A DNA stretch of 64,000 nt, taken from positions 1-64,000 of the forward strand of contig JADGDX010000006.1 in the NCBI GenBank assembly GCA_016744675.1. The letters run 5' to 3'. The stretch is from Desulfuromusa sp. (GTDB taxonomy: Bacteria > Desulfobacterota > Desulfuromonadia > Desulfuromonadales > Geopsychrobacteraceae). Within the stretch, counting starts at the first letter, position 1; each line of letters starts with the position of its first letter. The notes under the pieces are model-generated. The model searched no databases. It was not told the origin of the DNA and saw only the letters and a program-made list of their open reading frames with translations. A program made the position numbers and the translations under genes. This document shows, one piece after another, positions 54,061 through 63,760 of this stretch.

Positions 54061-55398
54061 TTATCCCTCTTTCTCAATGGTGGTGAGTGCGTCACGCAAC
54101 ATAGTGCCGTAATCATTTTTACCTGAACAGACATAGCTACACAAAGCCAGATCTTCCTCAGCCAACTCCAGACACCCTAGGTCCTGTGCCTGATCTGTAT
54201 CTCCAGCAGCCAAACTACGTAGTAAAAAATTTGGCATTGTATCTATCGGCAGTACTTTCTCAAAAGAACCAGTCGCAAGAACACTCCCTTTACTTCCATA
54301 TTGGCTGGTGTTCATTGGCTTGGACGGCCCCCCGGTGAATGCCGACAAGAATGCTCGCTTGATTGAGTATTTATCTCCTCCGGCGCTCAGTGAAGCAAGG
54401 AACTCCCGATCGCGTTTTTCCGGGAGCACTGAAACTTGCAGGTGGTAACGGCCGAGAAAAGCCATTGTCCCCACAGCAGTCGTTCCCTCTAGAACCGAAC
54501 CAGAAACAACTCGCTGCTCACCGGCGACGAGTTCATCAGCCAATAATTCTTCGAGTGAGGCACCGACACGGGTCCGAATTAAACGAGGTTTTTTAGCCCC
54601 GGGGCCACCGAGAGCAATCACTCGATCAGTTGGCACTTGCCCGGTCACAAAGAATTTGCCGAAAGCAATCACATCCTGGTAGTTGATTGACCAGACTGTT
54701 TTTCCTTCAGAAACCGGATCAAGAAAATGGATATGAGTCCCAGTCAGTCCCGCAGGGTGGGGACCATCAAACTCTTCCTTGCTGGTTCCACTCACGTTTG
54801 GCAGGGCGACACCCGGTTGTTGACAGACAAAAACTTTTCCCTCTGTCAAGCGGGTGAGAATTTTCAGGCCATTGGAAAATGCCTGCTCATCCTCTTTGAT
54901 TATCAACTCTGCTTTTGCTGCCAAAGGATTGGTATCCATTGCAGTAACAAAAATTGAACGTGGAACACTTTCAATCTCGGGAACCTTGCTGAACGGGCGT
55001 GTGCGCAATGTCGTCCAGAGCCCCGAATCAACCAGATTGCTGACAACTTTGTCACGATCCAGTTTTTCAAGTTCTGCTTCAGGGAAGGAATCAAAACTTT
55101 CAGCATCAGTCCCATTCAGTTTAATTACAACCGATTGCAAAACGCGTCGCTGACCACGATTTACAGCCACGACTTCACCACAACCCGGGGCAGTAAATTT
55201 AACCCCAGCCGTTTTCTTGTCAGTAAACAGTTGCTGTCCAAGCTTAACCTGATCACCAACCTTTACACTCATGCTTGGCCTCATGCCGACATAATCCGGA
55301 CCTAGCACCGCAACAGTTGTTACCGTTGCACCGTCAGAGATTGTCTGTTCGGGACTGCCGGTTATCGGCAAATCCAAGCCCTTACTAATTTTGATCAT
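54061..55398 (-). CDS. nqrA: Na+-NQR subunit A
   Basis: 445 residues, soluble. N-terminus IKISKGLDLPITGSPEQ...VAVLGPDYVGMRPSMSVKVGDQVKLGQQLFTDKKTAGVKFTAPGCGEVVAV is the family signature; RSIFVTAMDTNPLAAKAELII and YQDVIAFGKFFVTGQVPTDRVIALGGPGAKKPRLIRT are also conserved. Proposed quinone-binding subunit. First gene of nqrABCDEF; nqrB starts 5 bp after its stop. Confidence 0.97.
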   Translation of the reverse strand: MIKISKGLDLPITGSPEQTISDGATVTTVAVLGPDYVGMRPSMSVKVGDQVKLGQQLFTDKKTAGVKFTAPGCGEVVAVNRGQRRVLQSVVIKLNGTDAESFDSFPEAELEKLDRDKVVSNLVDSGLWTTLRTRPFSKVPEIESVPRSIFVTAMDTNPLAAKAELIIKEDEQAFSNGLKILTRLTEGKVFVCQQPGVALPNVSGTSKEEFDGPHPAGLTGTHIHFLDPVSEGKTVWSINYQDVIAFGKFFVTGQVPTDRVIALGGPGAKKPRLIRTRVGASLEELLADELVAGEQRVVSGSVLEGTTAVGTMAFLGRYHLQVSVLPEKRDREFLASLSAGGDKYSIKRAFLSAFTGGPSKPMNTSQYGSKGSVLATGSFEKVLPIDTMPNFLLRSLAAGDTDQAQDLGCLELAEEDLALCSYVCSGKNDYGTMLRDALTTIEKEG

Positions 55399-55829
55399 GT
55401 TAGTGCACTTTCTAAAAAGGGTTGTGAATCAATCCGTGCGTCAATTTCATGCATCTATCGGCCTTTTAAACAATGCTTCTTTGACAGATAGTGCATTAGA
55501 AAGTTTCAGCTTGCATTGCCTCTGAAAGCGACCCTGAAATGGCATTTTTTCTGACATTATCTGCAATGTCTGCTACCAATTTACAAGAAGGCAAAACAAG
55601 GTTAAGATGGCGTCAACAAAGGATTAAAGTCCCCTGAAGAATGAGCTATTTGTTAAAAAAAATCGTACACAGTATACACGGACAGCGAGGAAAAACAATA
55701 AAAAATATGACTTTCTTTTTTTCTTTTCACAGTTTTTTACCGTTAAAGAAGATTGTCACCTAGATCAGCTTCCCATAAGACTTTGCTGGATAAAACAATA
55801 TTTCAAATTTAGGAAATAATGGAGACAAT
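55399..55829. other. Intergenic region between nqrA and the nitrilase gene
   Basis: 431 bases between divergent genes; must hold the nqr promoter and leader. A pair of inverted 9-mers, ACTTTCTAA (55407-55415) and TTAGAAAGT (55496-55504), lies in the first 110 bases upstream of nqrA. No open frame is supported. AT-rich stretches at 55660-55760 could hold promoters in both directions, but none stood out clearly. Confidence 0.5.
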
Positions 55830-56615
55830 ATGAAACAACTAACTAGCGCTTCAATCCAATTTAATATCGCCCTTGGTGACATCGACACCAACCTCAAAAC
55901 CCTCATCGCTGCATTGCAACGGGTCGCCGACAAAGGTGCCAAAGTGGCGGTTCTTCCTGAGATGTGGAGTTGTGGCTACGATTATCGCAACCTTCCCGAA
56001 TTAGCGAAAGAAACCCCACGAGTCTTACAAATACTGCAAAACGAATGTCACAAACTCAATCTCGTTGCTGTGGGTAGTCTGCCTGAACTGACAGATGGGA
56101 CGATTTACAATACTGCACATGTTGTTGACCAAGGCGAAATTGTCGGCAAATACCGAAAACTCCACCTTTTTTCAACAATGCGTGAAGATCAATTTCTCGG
56201 ATCTGGAGATAGCAGTCTGGTTGTTGACACATCAGTAGGAAGACTAGGGGTTGCGATCTGTTACGACCTGCGCTTCCCAGAACTATTCCGCAAATTAGCC
56301 CTTGAAGGGGCCGAAATTGCCTGCCTGCCGGCCGAATGGCCTAAACCACGGCAAGAACACTGGAAAACCCTCCTGCGGGCGAGGGCGATAGAAAATCAAC
56401 TCTTTGTCATTGCAGCAAATTGTTGTGGCGTTCAGGGAAAGCTCGATTTTTTTGGCCTTAGCCAACTAATTTCTCCACTAGGAAATGTCCTCGAGATCGC
56501 CGGCGAAAAGAATACCGAGCTGGTTACTACGTTCGATTTTTCTGAAATGGACGACTATCGGAAGAAGATAGATATCCTCAATGACCGCCGTGATGATATT
56601 TATGGAACCCCTTAA
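55830..56615 (+). CDS. Carbon-nitrogen hydrolase (nitrilase superfamily, omega-amidase-like)
   Basis: 261 residues. The Glu-Lys-Cys triad is visible: LPEMWSCGYDY (Glu), GKYRKLHLF (Lys) and GVAICYDLRFPELFR (Cys). The rest, including PAEWPKPRQEHWKTLLRARAIENQLFVIAANCCG, matches the Nit2/YafV-type branch that hydrolyses omega-amides such as 2-oxosuccinamate. Cytoplasmic; substrate by family resemblance only. Monocistronic. Confidence 0.88.
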   Translation: MKQLTSASIQFNIALGDIDTNLKTLIAALQRVADKGAKVAVLPEMWSCGYDYRNLPELAKETPRVLQILQNECHKLNLVAVGSLPELTDGTIYNTAHVVDQGEIVGKYRKLHLFSTMREDQFLGSGDSSLVVDTSVGRLGVAICYDLRFPELFRKLALEGAEIACLPAEWPKPRQEHWKTLLRARAIENQLFVIAANCCGVQGKLDFFGLSQLISPLGNVLEIAGEKNTELVTTFDFSEMDDYRKKIDILNDRRDDIYGTP

Positions 56616-56623
56616 GCAACGGT

Positions 56624-56974
56624 TTATTCGGCAAGAGGTTGTGCCTCTTGCCGATATTGGCTCGGGACATCCTCTAGCTTATCGGCAAACTGCAGGGTCC
56701 CGCTCCTATCAACATAAAGATAGCGGTTAGATTTTTTGGCCGATGCCATTGGGACATCTGCTGTTTTCTCAATAACAGCGTCAATAGATATAGGCTCGGG
56801 CACTCTTTCACTTTTCACCAAGCTGCCGAGACGAGTACGAAATTCAACGTAAAACCGCTGCGTCTGCTTCAGCCCAGGAGCATCCAGAGGGACCCTGAGC
56901 ATCACTTGATCAAAACCAAGGATCAGAGAAGTAAGAACAACCAGCCACAAAAAATATTTAAGCAATTTCAACAT
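56624..56974 (-). CDS. Small membrane-anchored protein with a DUF4124-like segment
   Basis: 116 residues. N-terminal helix YFLWLVVLTSLILGFDQVML is a membrane anchor or signal, then a Pro/charged linker. The C-terminal RYLYVDRSGTLQFADKLEDVPSQYRQ resembles the 'YxyxDxxGxxxfsDxxxxVPxxyr' pattern of DUF4124-type proteins. Function unknown. Convergent with the nitrilase gene (8 bp between stops), divergent from trxB. Confidence 0.7.
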   Translation of the reverse strand: MLKLLKYFLWLVVLTSLILGFDQVMLRVPLDAPGLKQTQRFYVEFRTRLGSLVKSERVPEPISIDAVIEKTADVPMASAKKSNRYLYVDRSGTLQFADKLEDVPSQYRQEAQPLAE

Positions 56975-57124
56975 AACAACTCCATCTGTGTTCGGTGATT
57001 ATATTACCCGCCACACCCCTAAAACTCAAGAAATCGATCCATTCGAAAAATGAGATGTAATTTGACTTCAAGATCAGGTTTGCGGTAGAGCTTAACGCTG
57101 ACTTTAATTTTAGGAGCTCACACT

Positions 57125-58066
57125 ATGGAAAATACAGAATACGATGTTGTTATTATCGGCGGAGGCCCTGCAGGCATGACGGCTGGCCTTTACGCCTCGC
57201 GTGCAAATCTAAAGACCCTACTGCTTGAAAAAGGGATCATGGGCGGACAGATGATGACAACCACAACCGTTGAAAACTGGCCAGGATATCCGGGTGGAAT
57301 CGGGGGCCCAGAACTGATGATGCGCTTTCAAGAGCATTGTGTCGAATTTGGCCTAGAAACCGATTATGGCACTGTCGAAAAAGTGATTGATAATGGCATA
57401 ACCAAAACGGTCATCATGGATGGAAGAGAAATCACCTGCAAAGCTGTCATTGTTGCAACGGGTGCTGTCCCTAGAAAACTAGGGGCTGAAGGTGAAGAAG
57501 CCCTCGTCGGAAAAGGAATCTCCTACTGTGCTACTTGCGATGGTGCTTTCTTCCGCAATGTCCCGATTGCTGTTATCGGTGGTGGAGATACGGCTGTGGA
57601 AGAAGCTCTGTTCCTGACTCGTTTTGCCAGCAAGGTCATTCTTGTCCACCGTCGTGATGAGCTGCGTGCGACAAAAATTCTCCAAGATCGTACCTTGGCA
57701 AATGAAAAAATTGAAGTGGCCTGGAATTCTGTCGTTGATGGTCTTGAATCCAACAGCAACGGGCTGACGGGTGCGACCCTCAAAGATACCCTCACAGGAG
57801 AAACCCGAAAAGTCGAAATTGAGGGAATGTTTGTCGCCGTCGGAGTCACGCCCACAACTGAGTTCATCCGCGATCTTGTCGATGTCACGGAGGACGGTTA
57901 TCTCAAAGCGGGCGAAGACACCCAAACATCTGTTCCGGGGATTTATTCTGCCGGTGACAACCGCACAACAATCCTTCGTCAGGTTTCCACTGCCGTTGGC
58001 GATGGTGCTGTCGCAGCGATTATGGCTGAAAGACACATCACAGAACTCGAGCACCAAGGAAAATGA
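57125..58066 (+). CDS. trxB: Thioredoxin reductase
   Basis: 313 residues. N-terminal FAD motif VVIIGGGPAGMTAGLYASRA, redox-active pair in ISYCATCDGAFF (CATC), NADPH motif AVIGGGDTAVEEALFLT and the C-terminal IYSAGDNRT...AVGDGAVAAIMAERHI. Reduces thioredoxin using NADPH. TTAGGAGCTCACACT precedes the ATG. A 13-bp inverted repeat with a long loop lies between it and comM. Confidence 0.95.
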   Translation: MENTEYDVVIIGGGPAGMTAGLYASRANLKTLLLEKGIMGGQMMTTTTVENWPGYPGGIGGPELMMRFQEHCVEFGLETDYGTVEKVIDNGITKTVIMDGREITCKAVIVATGAVPRKLGAEGEEALVGKGISYCATCDGAFFRNVPIAVIGGGDTAVEEALFLTRFASKVILVHRRDELRATKILQDRTLANEKIEVAWNSVVDGLESNSNGLTGATLKDTLTGETRKVEIEGMFVAVGVTPTTEFIRDLVDVTEDGYLKAGEDTQTSVPGIYSAGDNRTTILRQVSTAVGDGAVAAIMAERHITELEHQGK

Positions 58067-58071
58067 TTCAA

Positions 58072-58137
58072 ATACAGGCTGAAGGATGTGGGGGTAAAGA
58101 TCGCTACGCTTAAAACCTAAACAACTTCAGCCTGTAT
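58072..58137. repeat. 13-bp inverted repeat with a 40-base loop between trxB and comM
   Basis: ATACAGGCTGAAG (58072-58084) is the exact complement of CTTCAGCCTGTAT (58125-58137). No T-tract follows. It might be a long-loop stem in the mRNA or a protein-binding site; its role is unknown. Confidence 0.6.
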
Positions 58138-58166
58138 CATCACCATCACATGAAAAAGGGGGGGGA

Positions 58167-59696
58167 ATGCTTGCAAAAGTTATTTCCGGAGCATTGATTG
58201 GGATCGATGCCTATCCGGTTGACGTAGAAGTCGATATTGCTCAAGGATTACCACAATTTTCTACCGTAGGGCTCCCTGAAGGTGCGGTCAAAGAAAGTAA
58301 AGATCGCGTCAAATCAGCCATCAAAAATTCTGGTTACGACTTTCCTGCCAGACGCATCACCATCAACCTTGCCCCCGCCGATATCCGCAAAGATGGCACC
58401 ATCTTTGATCTCCCCATCGCCATCGGTCTCCTTTGTGCAACCGGGGTGGTGAATGCAGAAAACCTCAAAAGATACATTCTTCTTGGAGAACTTTCTCTGG
58501 ATGGGCAAATCAAACCTGTCCGTGGAGTTCTCCCCATTGCCGTCGCAGCGCGCAATTGGGGGGACTATGCACTGCTGGTCCCACCAGACAATGCCGAAGA
58601 AGGAGCTGTCGTCGCCGGACCAGATGTTTATCCCGTGCGCGATTTGGGGGAAGCTGTCGCGCTGATTAATGGAGAAAAATCATTTTCTCCCCATCGAGCC
58701 GCCGATGACCTTCTGGAGCATCAGACAACATCAGAAGGGGAAGATTTTGCTGAAGTCCGCGGTCAGGAACATGTCAAAAGAGCCCTTGAGGTCGCTGCGG
58801 CGGGCGCACACAATATTCTGATGGCAGGTCCACCGGGAAGCGGCAAAACCATGTTGGCGCGCCGGCTACCAACCATCCTTCCCGGCTTCTCTTTTGAAGA
58901 AGCTCTCGAAACGACAAAGATTCATTCAGTTGCCGGATTACTCGCACGCAAAAACGCCCTGGTTCGACAACGCCCGTTCAGATCACCACACCACACAATT
59001 TCAGATGCCGGGCTGATTGGCGGTGGAAGCTATCCTCGTCCGGGAGAAGTCTCTTTAGCTCATCGCGGCATTTTGTTTCTTGATGAGTTTCCAGAATTCA
59101 AAAAAAATGTTCTCGAAATGTTACGGCAGCCCCTTGAAGATGGTCAGGTCAGTATCAGTCGAGCAGCGCTGAGTTTGACTTACCCTGCCAATTTTATGCT
59201 GGTTGCTGCCATGAACCCCTGCCCCTGTGGATTTCTTGGTGACCCCCAACATGATTGCACCTGCACTCCACCCATGCTCCAACGCTATCGCAATCGTTTA
59301 TCTGGACCACTCCTTGATCGAATTGATCTCCATGTGGAGGTTCCCAGAGTCCCGCACAAAGATTTAACCACCCATGTTGAGGCAGAAAATAGTATGGCAA
59401 TCCGCGAGCGGGTCAATCGAGCCCGCATGATTCAACAAGAACGTCTTGCGCCTTTTAAATTACACGCCAATAGTCAGATGCAAGCTCGTCATCTTCGCCG
59501 CTTTTGCAAGCTTGACGAGAAAGGGGATCAACTCCTTGAACAAGTCACCGACAAACTCGGACTCTCTGCTCGGAGTTTTACGCGAATCCTTAAGTTGGCA
59601 AGAACCATCGCCGACCTAGCAGGATCCAGCCACATTGAGACCCTTCATCTGGCTGAAGCGATTCAATATCGAGGCTCAGACAGGAAAAGTGTTTAA
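58167..59696 (+). CDS. comM: ComM/YifB Mg-chelatase-like AAA+ ATPase
   Basis: 509 residues. N-terminal Lon-like/ChlI domain (KVISGALIGIDAYPVDVEVDIAQGLPQFSTVGLPEGAVKESKDRVKSAI), Walker A MAGPPGSGKTMLARRLP, Walker B ILFLDEFPEF, and a cysteine set in MNPCPCGFLGDPQHDCTC. ComM is a hexameric branch-migration helicase that helps integrate DNA in natural transformation and is widespread in bacteria. The start is ATG 58167 behind GGGGGGGA. It is followed after 49 bp by an exported DNA ligase gene. Confidence 0.94.
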   Translation: MLAKVISGALIGIDAYPVDVEVDIAQGLPQFSTVGLPEGAVKESKDRVKSAIKNSGYDFPARRITINLAPADIRKDGTIFDLPIAIGLLCATGVVNAENLKRYILLGELSLDGQIKPVRGVLPIAVAARNWGDYALLVPPDNAEEGAVVAGPDVYPVRDLGEAVALINGEKSFSPHRAADDLLEHQTTSEGEDFAEVRGQEHVKRALEVAAAGAHNILMAGPPGSGKTMLARRLPTILPGFSFEEALETTKIHSVAGLLARKNALVRQRPFRSPHHTISDAGLIGGGSYPRPGEVSLAHRGILFLDEFPEFKKNVLEMLRQPLEDGQVSISRAALSLTYPANFMLVAAMNPCPCGFLGDPQHDCTCTPPMLQRYRNRLSGPLLDRIDLHVEVPRVPHKDLTTHVEAENSMAIRERVNRARMIQQERLAPFKLHANSQMQARHLRRFCKLDEKGDQLLEQVTDKLGLSARSFTRILKLARTIADLAGSSHIETLHLAEAIQYRGSDRKSV

Positions 59697-59745
59697 CAAC
59701 AAAATCAATTGAAAGACCCAACCCCCTGAAGACAAGAGAGGGACT

Positions 59746-60600
59746 GTGAAAAGTCAAACAGAAGAAATCAGAAAGATTGTTTCACTGTTGCTTTGTTGTG
59801 TCTTTCTCACCATCTCTACTCCTGTCAAATCACAACCAATGCAACCACACACTTACACTTCCAAAGCCCACGTTTCTGGTTGGTTGATGAGTGAGAAACT
59901 TGATGGTGTCCGTGGTTATTGGGATGGGAAACAACTCTTTTCGAAAAATGGCTTTCCCTTGTTTCCTCCGGATGAATTTATCCGCGACCTACCTCCCTTT
60001 GCCATAGAAGGGGAAATCTGGGGAGGTCGAGGCAAATTTGAAGCAACCGTATCAATCACAAAGAAACAATTCCCACACGCAGGCTGGCGACAACTTAAAT
60101 TTGCAATCTTTGATGTCCCAAACGTGGAAGGTCCATTCACCAAAAGAATCACACAGGCAGAGGATTGGTTTACAAAACACCCGTCTTCCTCTGCCTTCGT
60201 CATTCAACAAACTTTGGTTCGTGATCGAGATCATCTTTTAAAAGAATTGCAGCGCATTGAAAAACTTGGGGGCGAAGGACTCATTGTCCGCGACCCCGAA
60301 GGGCTATACATCAGCGGACGCAGCGTCAAAATACTTAAAGTGAAAAGCTATCAAGACCAAGAAGCAAAGGTTGTGGCCCACCTGCCCGGAAAAGGTCGGA
60401 ACAAAGGAAGGCTCGGGGCACTTCTGGTTGAGCTAGAAGATGGGACAAGATTCAAAATTGGGAGTGGTTTTAGTGATGATGAGCGCAAAGTACCCCCTTC
60501 ACTTGGTGCCATGATTACCTTTAAATATTATGGAACCTACGCATCGGGTATTCCAAAATTCCCTAGTTTTTTACGGGTGCGTAAAGATGCGGGATTCTAA
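59746..60600 (+). CDS. Exported ATP-dependent DNA ligase (LigE-type)
   Basis: 284 residues, GTG start. The signal peptide (IVSLLLCCVFLTISTPVKS) places it in the periplasm. Catalytic lysine motif SEKLDGVRGYW, then SKNGFPLF (motif Ia region), EGEIWGGRGKFE, FAIFDVP, GGEGLIVRDPEG and LKVKSY (motif V), and a short OB-fold C-terminus with KIGSGFSDDER. Minimal ligases with signal peptides (Lig E) join nicked DNA outside the cytoplasm and have been linked to DNA uptake or biofilm DNA. It is adjacent to comM, in the same direction. Confidence 0.92.
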   Translation: MKSQTEEIRKIVSLLLCCVFLTISTPVKSQPMQPHTYTSKAHVSGWLMSEKLDGVRGYWDGKQLFSKNGFPLFPPDEFIRDLPPFAIEGEIWGGRGKFEATVSITKKQFPHAGWRQLKFAIFDVPNVEGPFTKRITQAEDWFTKHPSSSAFVIQQTLVRDRDHLLKELQRIEKLGGEGLIVRDPEGLYISGRSVKILKVKSYQDQEAKVVAHLPGKGRNKGRLGALLVELEDGTRFKIGSGFSDDERKVPPSLGAMITFKYYGTYASGIPKFPSFLRVRKDAGF

Positions 60601-60625
60601 AAAACAATCATAGTTATCCCCACTC

Positions 60626-62788
60626 TCATTCTTTCAACTTCACCTTCAACAACTTTCCTAACTCTTTTGGGTTCGTCTGGGGGCGCAGACAAGCAAAGTT
60701 CTGACACAAATAAGCCGTCGCTTGATCATTCACGGCCACCATGCCACTGAGAAAAGGAACCATCTGATCAATTTCCTCTGAATTCCCTGTAGGTCGTAGC
60801 AACAGGAGAGTGTCAGGCATATATTGCTGCTGCACATCTTTCAACAAAGCGTCTGTATCCGAGTGCCCCCTTGGCCCAACAACAACCAGCTCACGAGTCG
60901 GTTCAAGAAGCAAGCTTGCACCAAGCAAGAATTGTGTGTATCCGGCGGGGTATTGGGAAATTTGGCCGGCAGAGGCCTGCAGTAACGCATCAGCTCTTTG
61001 TTCCCATATCTTATTGCCAGTCAGGAGATACAGACGAGCGAAAACCTCTAGCGTAATTGACCCGGCTGATGGCAATGCTCCATCGTACAATTCACTGATT
61101 CGCAGAGGGAGTTCACTGTCAGCCGTTGTCTCAAACAGCTGTCCGTGTTGATCTGTAAATCGTGTTGCTAGCTGTTCTGCAAGATCAATTGCTTGCTGCA
61201 GATAGAACGGTTTTAAACTACTATGATAAAGGTCAAGCAAGCCCCGTGAAACAAAGGCATAATCACTGGCAAAAGCAGGAATTGCTGCGTGGCCGTTACG
61301 CCACCGACGCAACAACTGACCTTCTTTGGTCTGCATTTTTGATAAGATAAAATCGACTGCCTGCTCGGCATCTTCCAACAATTGGGGATCTGCCACAGCG
61401 CGTGCCCCCAAGGCTAAAGCAGATATCATCTGCCCGTTCCAGGCGGTAATCACTTTATCATCACGAAAGGGATGAACACGCTGTTGTCGGTAGGTAAAAA
61501 GTTTAGCTCGGTCTTCTTCGAGTTGTGAATTTAACTCATCCAGAGAGAGACCAAAGAGGTCTGCCCAATCAGAGATCGGCTTGATTTGGTGGGGAATATT
61601 TGTTCCTGCCGGTGCTCCTGGGATATGAGCTGAGAAGTTTCCTGCGGAGAGAACTTGGAAAATCTGAGCAAAACGACTCCCCCGATCAGGGCCTAATATT
61701 TCAAGTAACTCCTCTTTTTGCCACACATAGAACTCACCTTCAACCCCATTGGAATCAGCATCTTCAGCTGAGTAAAAACCCCCTTCTGGGTCATGTAAAT
61801 GGGTCATGGCATAAGAAAAAATCTCTCTGGCCGTTGTTTCATAGTCAACGTTTCCCGTCAGTTGAAACGCTTCCAGATAAACCTGGGCTAAACCTGCCTG
61901 ATCGTATAACATTTTTTCAAAGTGAGGGACCAACCACTCTGCATCTGTCGAATAGCGGTGAAAGCCGAAACCGACCTGATCATAAATTCCGCCAGAACGC
62001 ATCGACTGAAGTGTTTTTTCAACCATCTCCAGCAGGTCAGCCTGACCTGTTCGATAGTAGCGATGCAGCAGAAAACTTAAATTATGGGGTGTTGGAAATT
62101 TAGGGGCCTCACCAAAACCACCCCATTTGGAGTCAAAACGTCCCCGCAGAATTTTTGCAGCCTCTGTTAACTGCTCTACTGCAATCGTTTGAGAGGGAGA
62201 CTTTTCCGCTGCTCTTTGTTGCAATTGCCCCACAACCGCTTTGCCATTCTGGCGTAGGCCATCAGGATTTTGTTTCCACACATCTGCAATCTGAGGCAAT
62301 AGTTCCATCAACCCTGGGCGATTATACTGGCGCTCTTTAGCAAAATAGGTCCCTGCAAAGATGGGGGTTTTATCGGCAGTCATAACAATTGTCAGCGGCC
62401 AACCTCCACTGCCATTCAGTGCCATGGCAACCTGCATATAAAATTGATCAATGTCGGGTCGTTCCTCACGATCAACCTTAACCGCGATATAGTCTTGCTG
62501 AAGGAGAGCGGCAACCTCTTTATCCTCGAAGCTTTCCTTTTCCATCACATGGCACCAGTGACAGGTTGAATAACCAATTGAGAGAAAAATCAACTTACCC
62601 TCTTTTGTTGCCCGATCAAATGCCTCATCCCCCCAAGGAAACCAGTCCACAGGATTATGTGCATGCTGCAACAGGTAAGGACTCTGTTCATCAACAAGGC
62701 GGTTTGTCTCTTCATCACTTGAGGAGGGCGACGTTATAAGGCCCGTCACCAATGGAATTGAGCAGATAGCAGCTGGAAGTAAATACAT
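60626..62788 (-). CDS. DUF255 thioredoxin-fold protein (YyaL/SSP411-like)
   Basis: 720 residues. A short hydrophobic N-terminus ([19 protein letters not shown]), then the DUF255 thioredoxin-like domain with [22 protein letters not shown] and [19 protein letters not shown] (CxxC motif CHWC), and an alpha/alpha-toroid domain ([70 protein letters not shown]) like spermatogenesis-associated protein 20. Function unsettled. Convergent with the ligase gene. Confidence 0.9.
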   Translation of the reverse strand: MYLLPAAICSIPLVTGLITSPSSSDEETNRLVDEQSPYLLQHAHNPVDWFPWGDEAFDRATKEGKLIFLSIGYSTCHWCHVMEKESFEDKEVAALLQQDYIAVKVDREERPDIDQFYMQVAMALNGSGGWPLTIVMTADKTPIFAGTYFAKERQYNRPGLMELLPQIADVWKQNPDGLRQNGKAVVGQLQQRAAEKSPSQTIAVEQLTEAAKILRGRFDSKWGGFGEAPKFPTPHNLSFLLHRYYRTGQADLLEMVEKTLQSMRSGGIYDQVGFGFHRYSTDAEWLVPHFEKMLYDQAGLAQVYLEAFQLTGNVDYETTAREIFSYAMTHLHDPEGGFYSAEDADSNGVEGEFYVWQKEELLEILGPDRGSRFAQIFQVLSAGNFSAHIPGAPAGTNIPHQIKPISDWADLFGLSLDELNSQLEEDRAKLFTYRQQRVHPFRDDKVITAWNGQMISALALGARAVADPQLLEDAEQAVDFILSKMQTKEGQLLRRWRNGHAAIPAFASDYAFVSRGLLDLYHSSLKPFYLQQAIDLAEQLATRFTDQHGQLFETTADSELPLRISELYDGALPSAGSITLEVFARLYLLTGNKIWEQRADALLQASAGQISQYPAGYTQFLLGASLLLEPTRELVVVGPRGHSDTDALLKDVQQQYMPDTLLLLRPTGNSEEIDQMVPFLSGMVAVNDQATAYLCQNFACLRPQTNPKELGKLLKVKLKE

Positions 62789-62891
62789 AGCGACCTCTAT
62801 TTTTAAAGGAGGAATAAAAAATAATCATAACTCAATTAGTAAACTATTGCATCTTTGCGTAAAATTCCTTATTGTCCTGACAATTCTGAGC

Positions 62892-62919
62892 TTGTAATAA
62901 GCGAAGGTATCTGTATAAT
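62892..62919 (+). promoter_or_regulatory. Probable sigma-70 promoter for the rubrerythrin gene
   Basis: TTGTAA (62892-62897), 16-bp spacer, TATAAT (62914-62919). The gene starts 135 bases downstream after an AT-rich leader, with AAGGAGGAAAG before the ATG. Confidence 0.6.
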
Positions 62920-63053
62920 CTTTGTCGAGATTAAAGAATTATCAGAATAATAGGCCAACGTGCCAAGCTTTTCTGATTTTTTTTGTTGGGAAAAATTGGA
63001 TTTTCCTCAACAATTAAATTTTATAAAACACCAACTAAACAAGGAGGAAAGTC

Positions 63054-63602
63054 ATGAAAAAATGGGTTTGCACAGTCTGTGGGTATATTCATGAAGGAGA
63101 GAATCCACCAGAGAAATGTCCTACATGCGGAGTCGGTGCCGATAAATTTATTGAGCAGGCCGCAGGTGATCTCGCATGGGCAGATGAGCATCGTATCGGT
63201 GTTGCCAAGGATGTTGATCAGGAAATTCTTGATGGCTTACGGGCCAACTTTACTGGAGAATGTACAGAAGTAGGAATGTACCTCGCAATGAGCCGCCAAG
63301 CGGACCGCGAAGGATATCCTGAAATTGCTGAAGCTTACAAGCGCATTGCATGGGAAGAAGCCGAGCACGCAGCTAAATTTGCTGAGCTATTGGGTGAAGT
63401 GGTCGTCGCCGACACCAAAACCAATCTGCAGATGCGTGTTGAAGCTGAGCATGGTGCCTGTGCCGGCAAAAAAGCTCTGGCTACAAAAGCCAAGCAACTC
63501 AACCTGGACGCTATCCATGATACCGTTCACGAAATGTGTAAAGATGAAGCCCGTCACGGTTCTGCTTTTGCCGGTCTTCTAAAGCGCTTTTTCGGCGAAT
63601 AA
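63054..63602 (+). CDS. Reverse rubrerythrin (NADH peroxidase type)
   Basis: 182 residues. The rubredoxin domain comes first ([15 protein letters not shown]...[11 protein letters not shown], with CxxC pairs), then a ferritin-like di-iron domain ([67 protein letters not shown]). This order is opposite to classical rubrerythrin and marks the peroxide-reducing revRbr of anaerobes. It protects against hydrogen peroxide. Strong ribosome-binding site AAGGAGG; its own terminator follows. Confidence 0.95.
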   Translation: MKKWVCTVCGYIHEGENPPEKCPTCGVGADKFIEQAAGDLAWADEHRIGVAKDVDQEILDGLRANFTGECTEVGMYLAMSRQADREGYPEIAEAYKRIAWEEAEHAAKFAELLGEVVVADTKTNLQMRVEAEHGACAGKKALATKAKQLNLDAIHDTVHEMCKDEARHGSAFAGLLKRFFGE

Positions 63603-63639
63603 TCTTTTTACTTCGCCATCTGGTTAGCTTTACAACTCT

Positions 63640-63679
63640 AAAAAGCGTCATCCCAATCATTGAGGGTGACGCTTTTTTA
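63640..63679 (+). terminator. Terminator after the rubrerythrin gene
   Basis: AAAAAGCGTCA (63640-63650) pairs with TGACGCTTTTTT (63667-63678), followed by T-rich sequence. The inner part pairs CCC/GGG with one bulge. Confidence 0.9.
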
Positions 63680-63760
63680 GTGCCCTCTTTCGCCCACGGC
63701 TGTTTTGCGCTAAAATTTTAGTATGCACATTTTTTTACCTTTTAACCTAGGAATACAGTC

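Noticed and set aside
55399-55829. Small RNA or regulator gene in the nqrA upstream region
   Set aside because: The spacing is large, but no supported frame or clear structured RNA was seen; the separated 9-mer inverted repeat could occur by chance.
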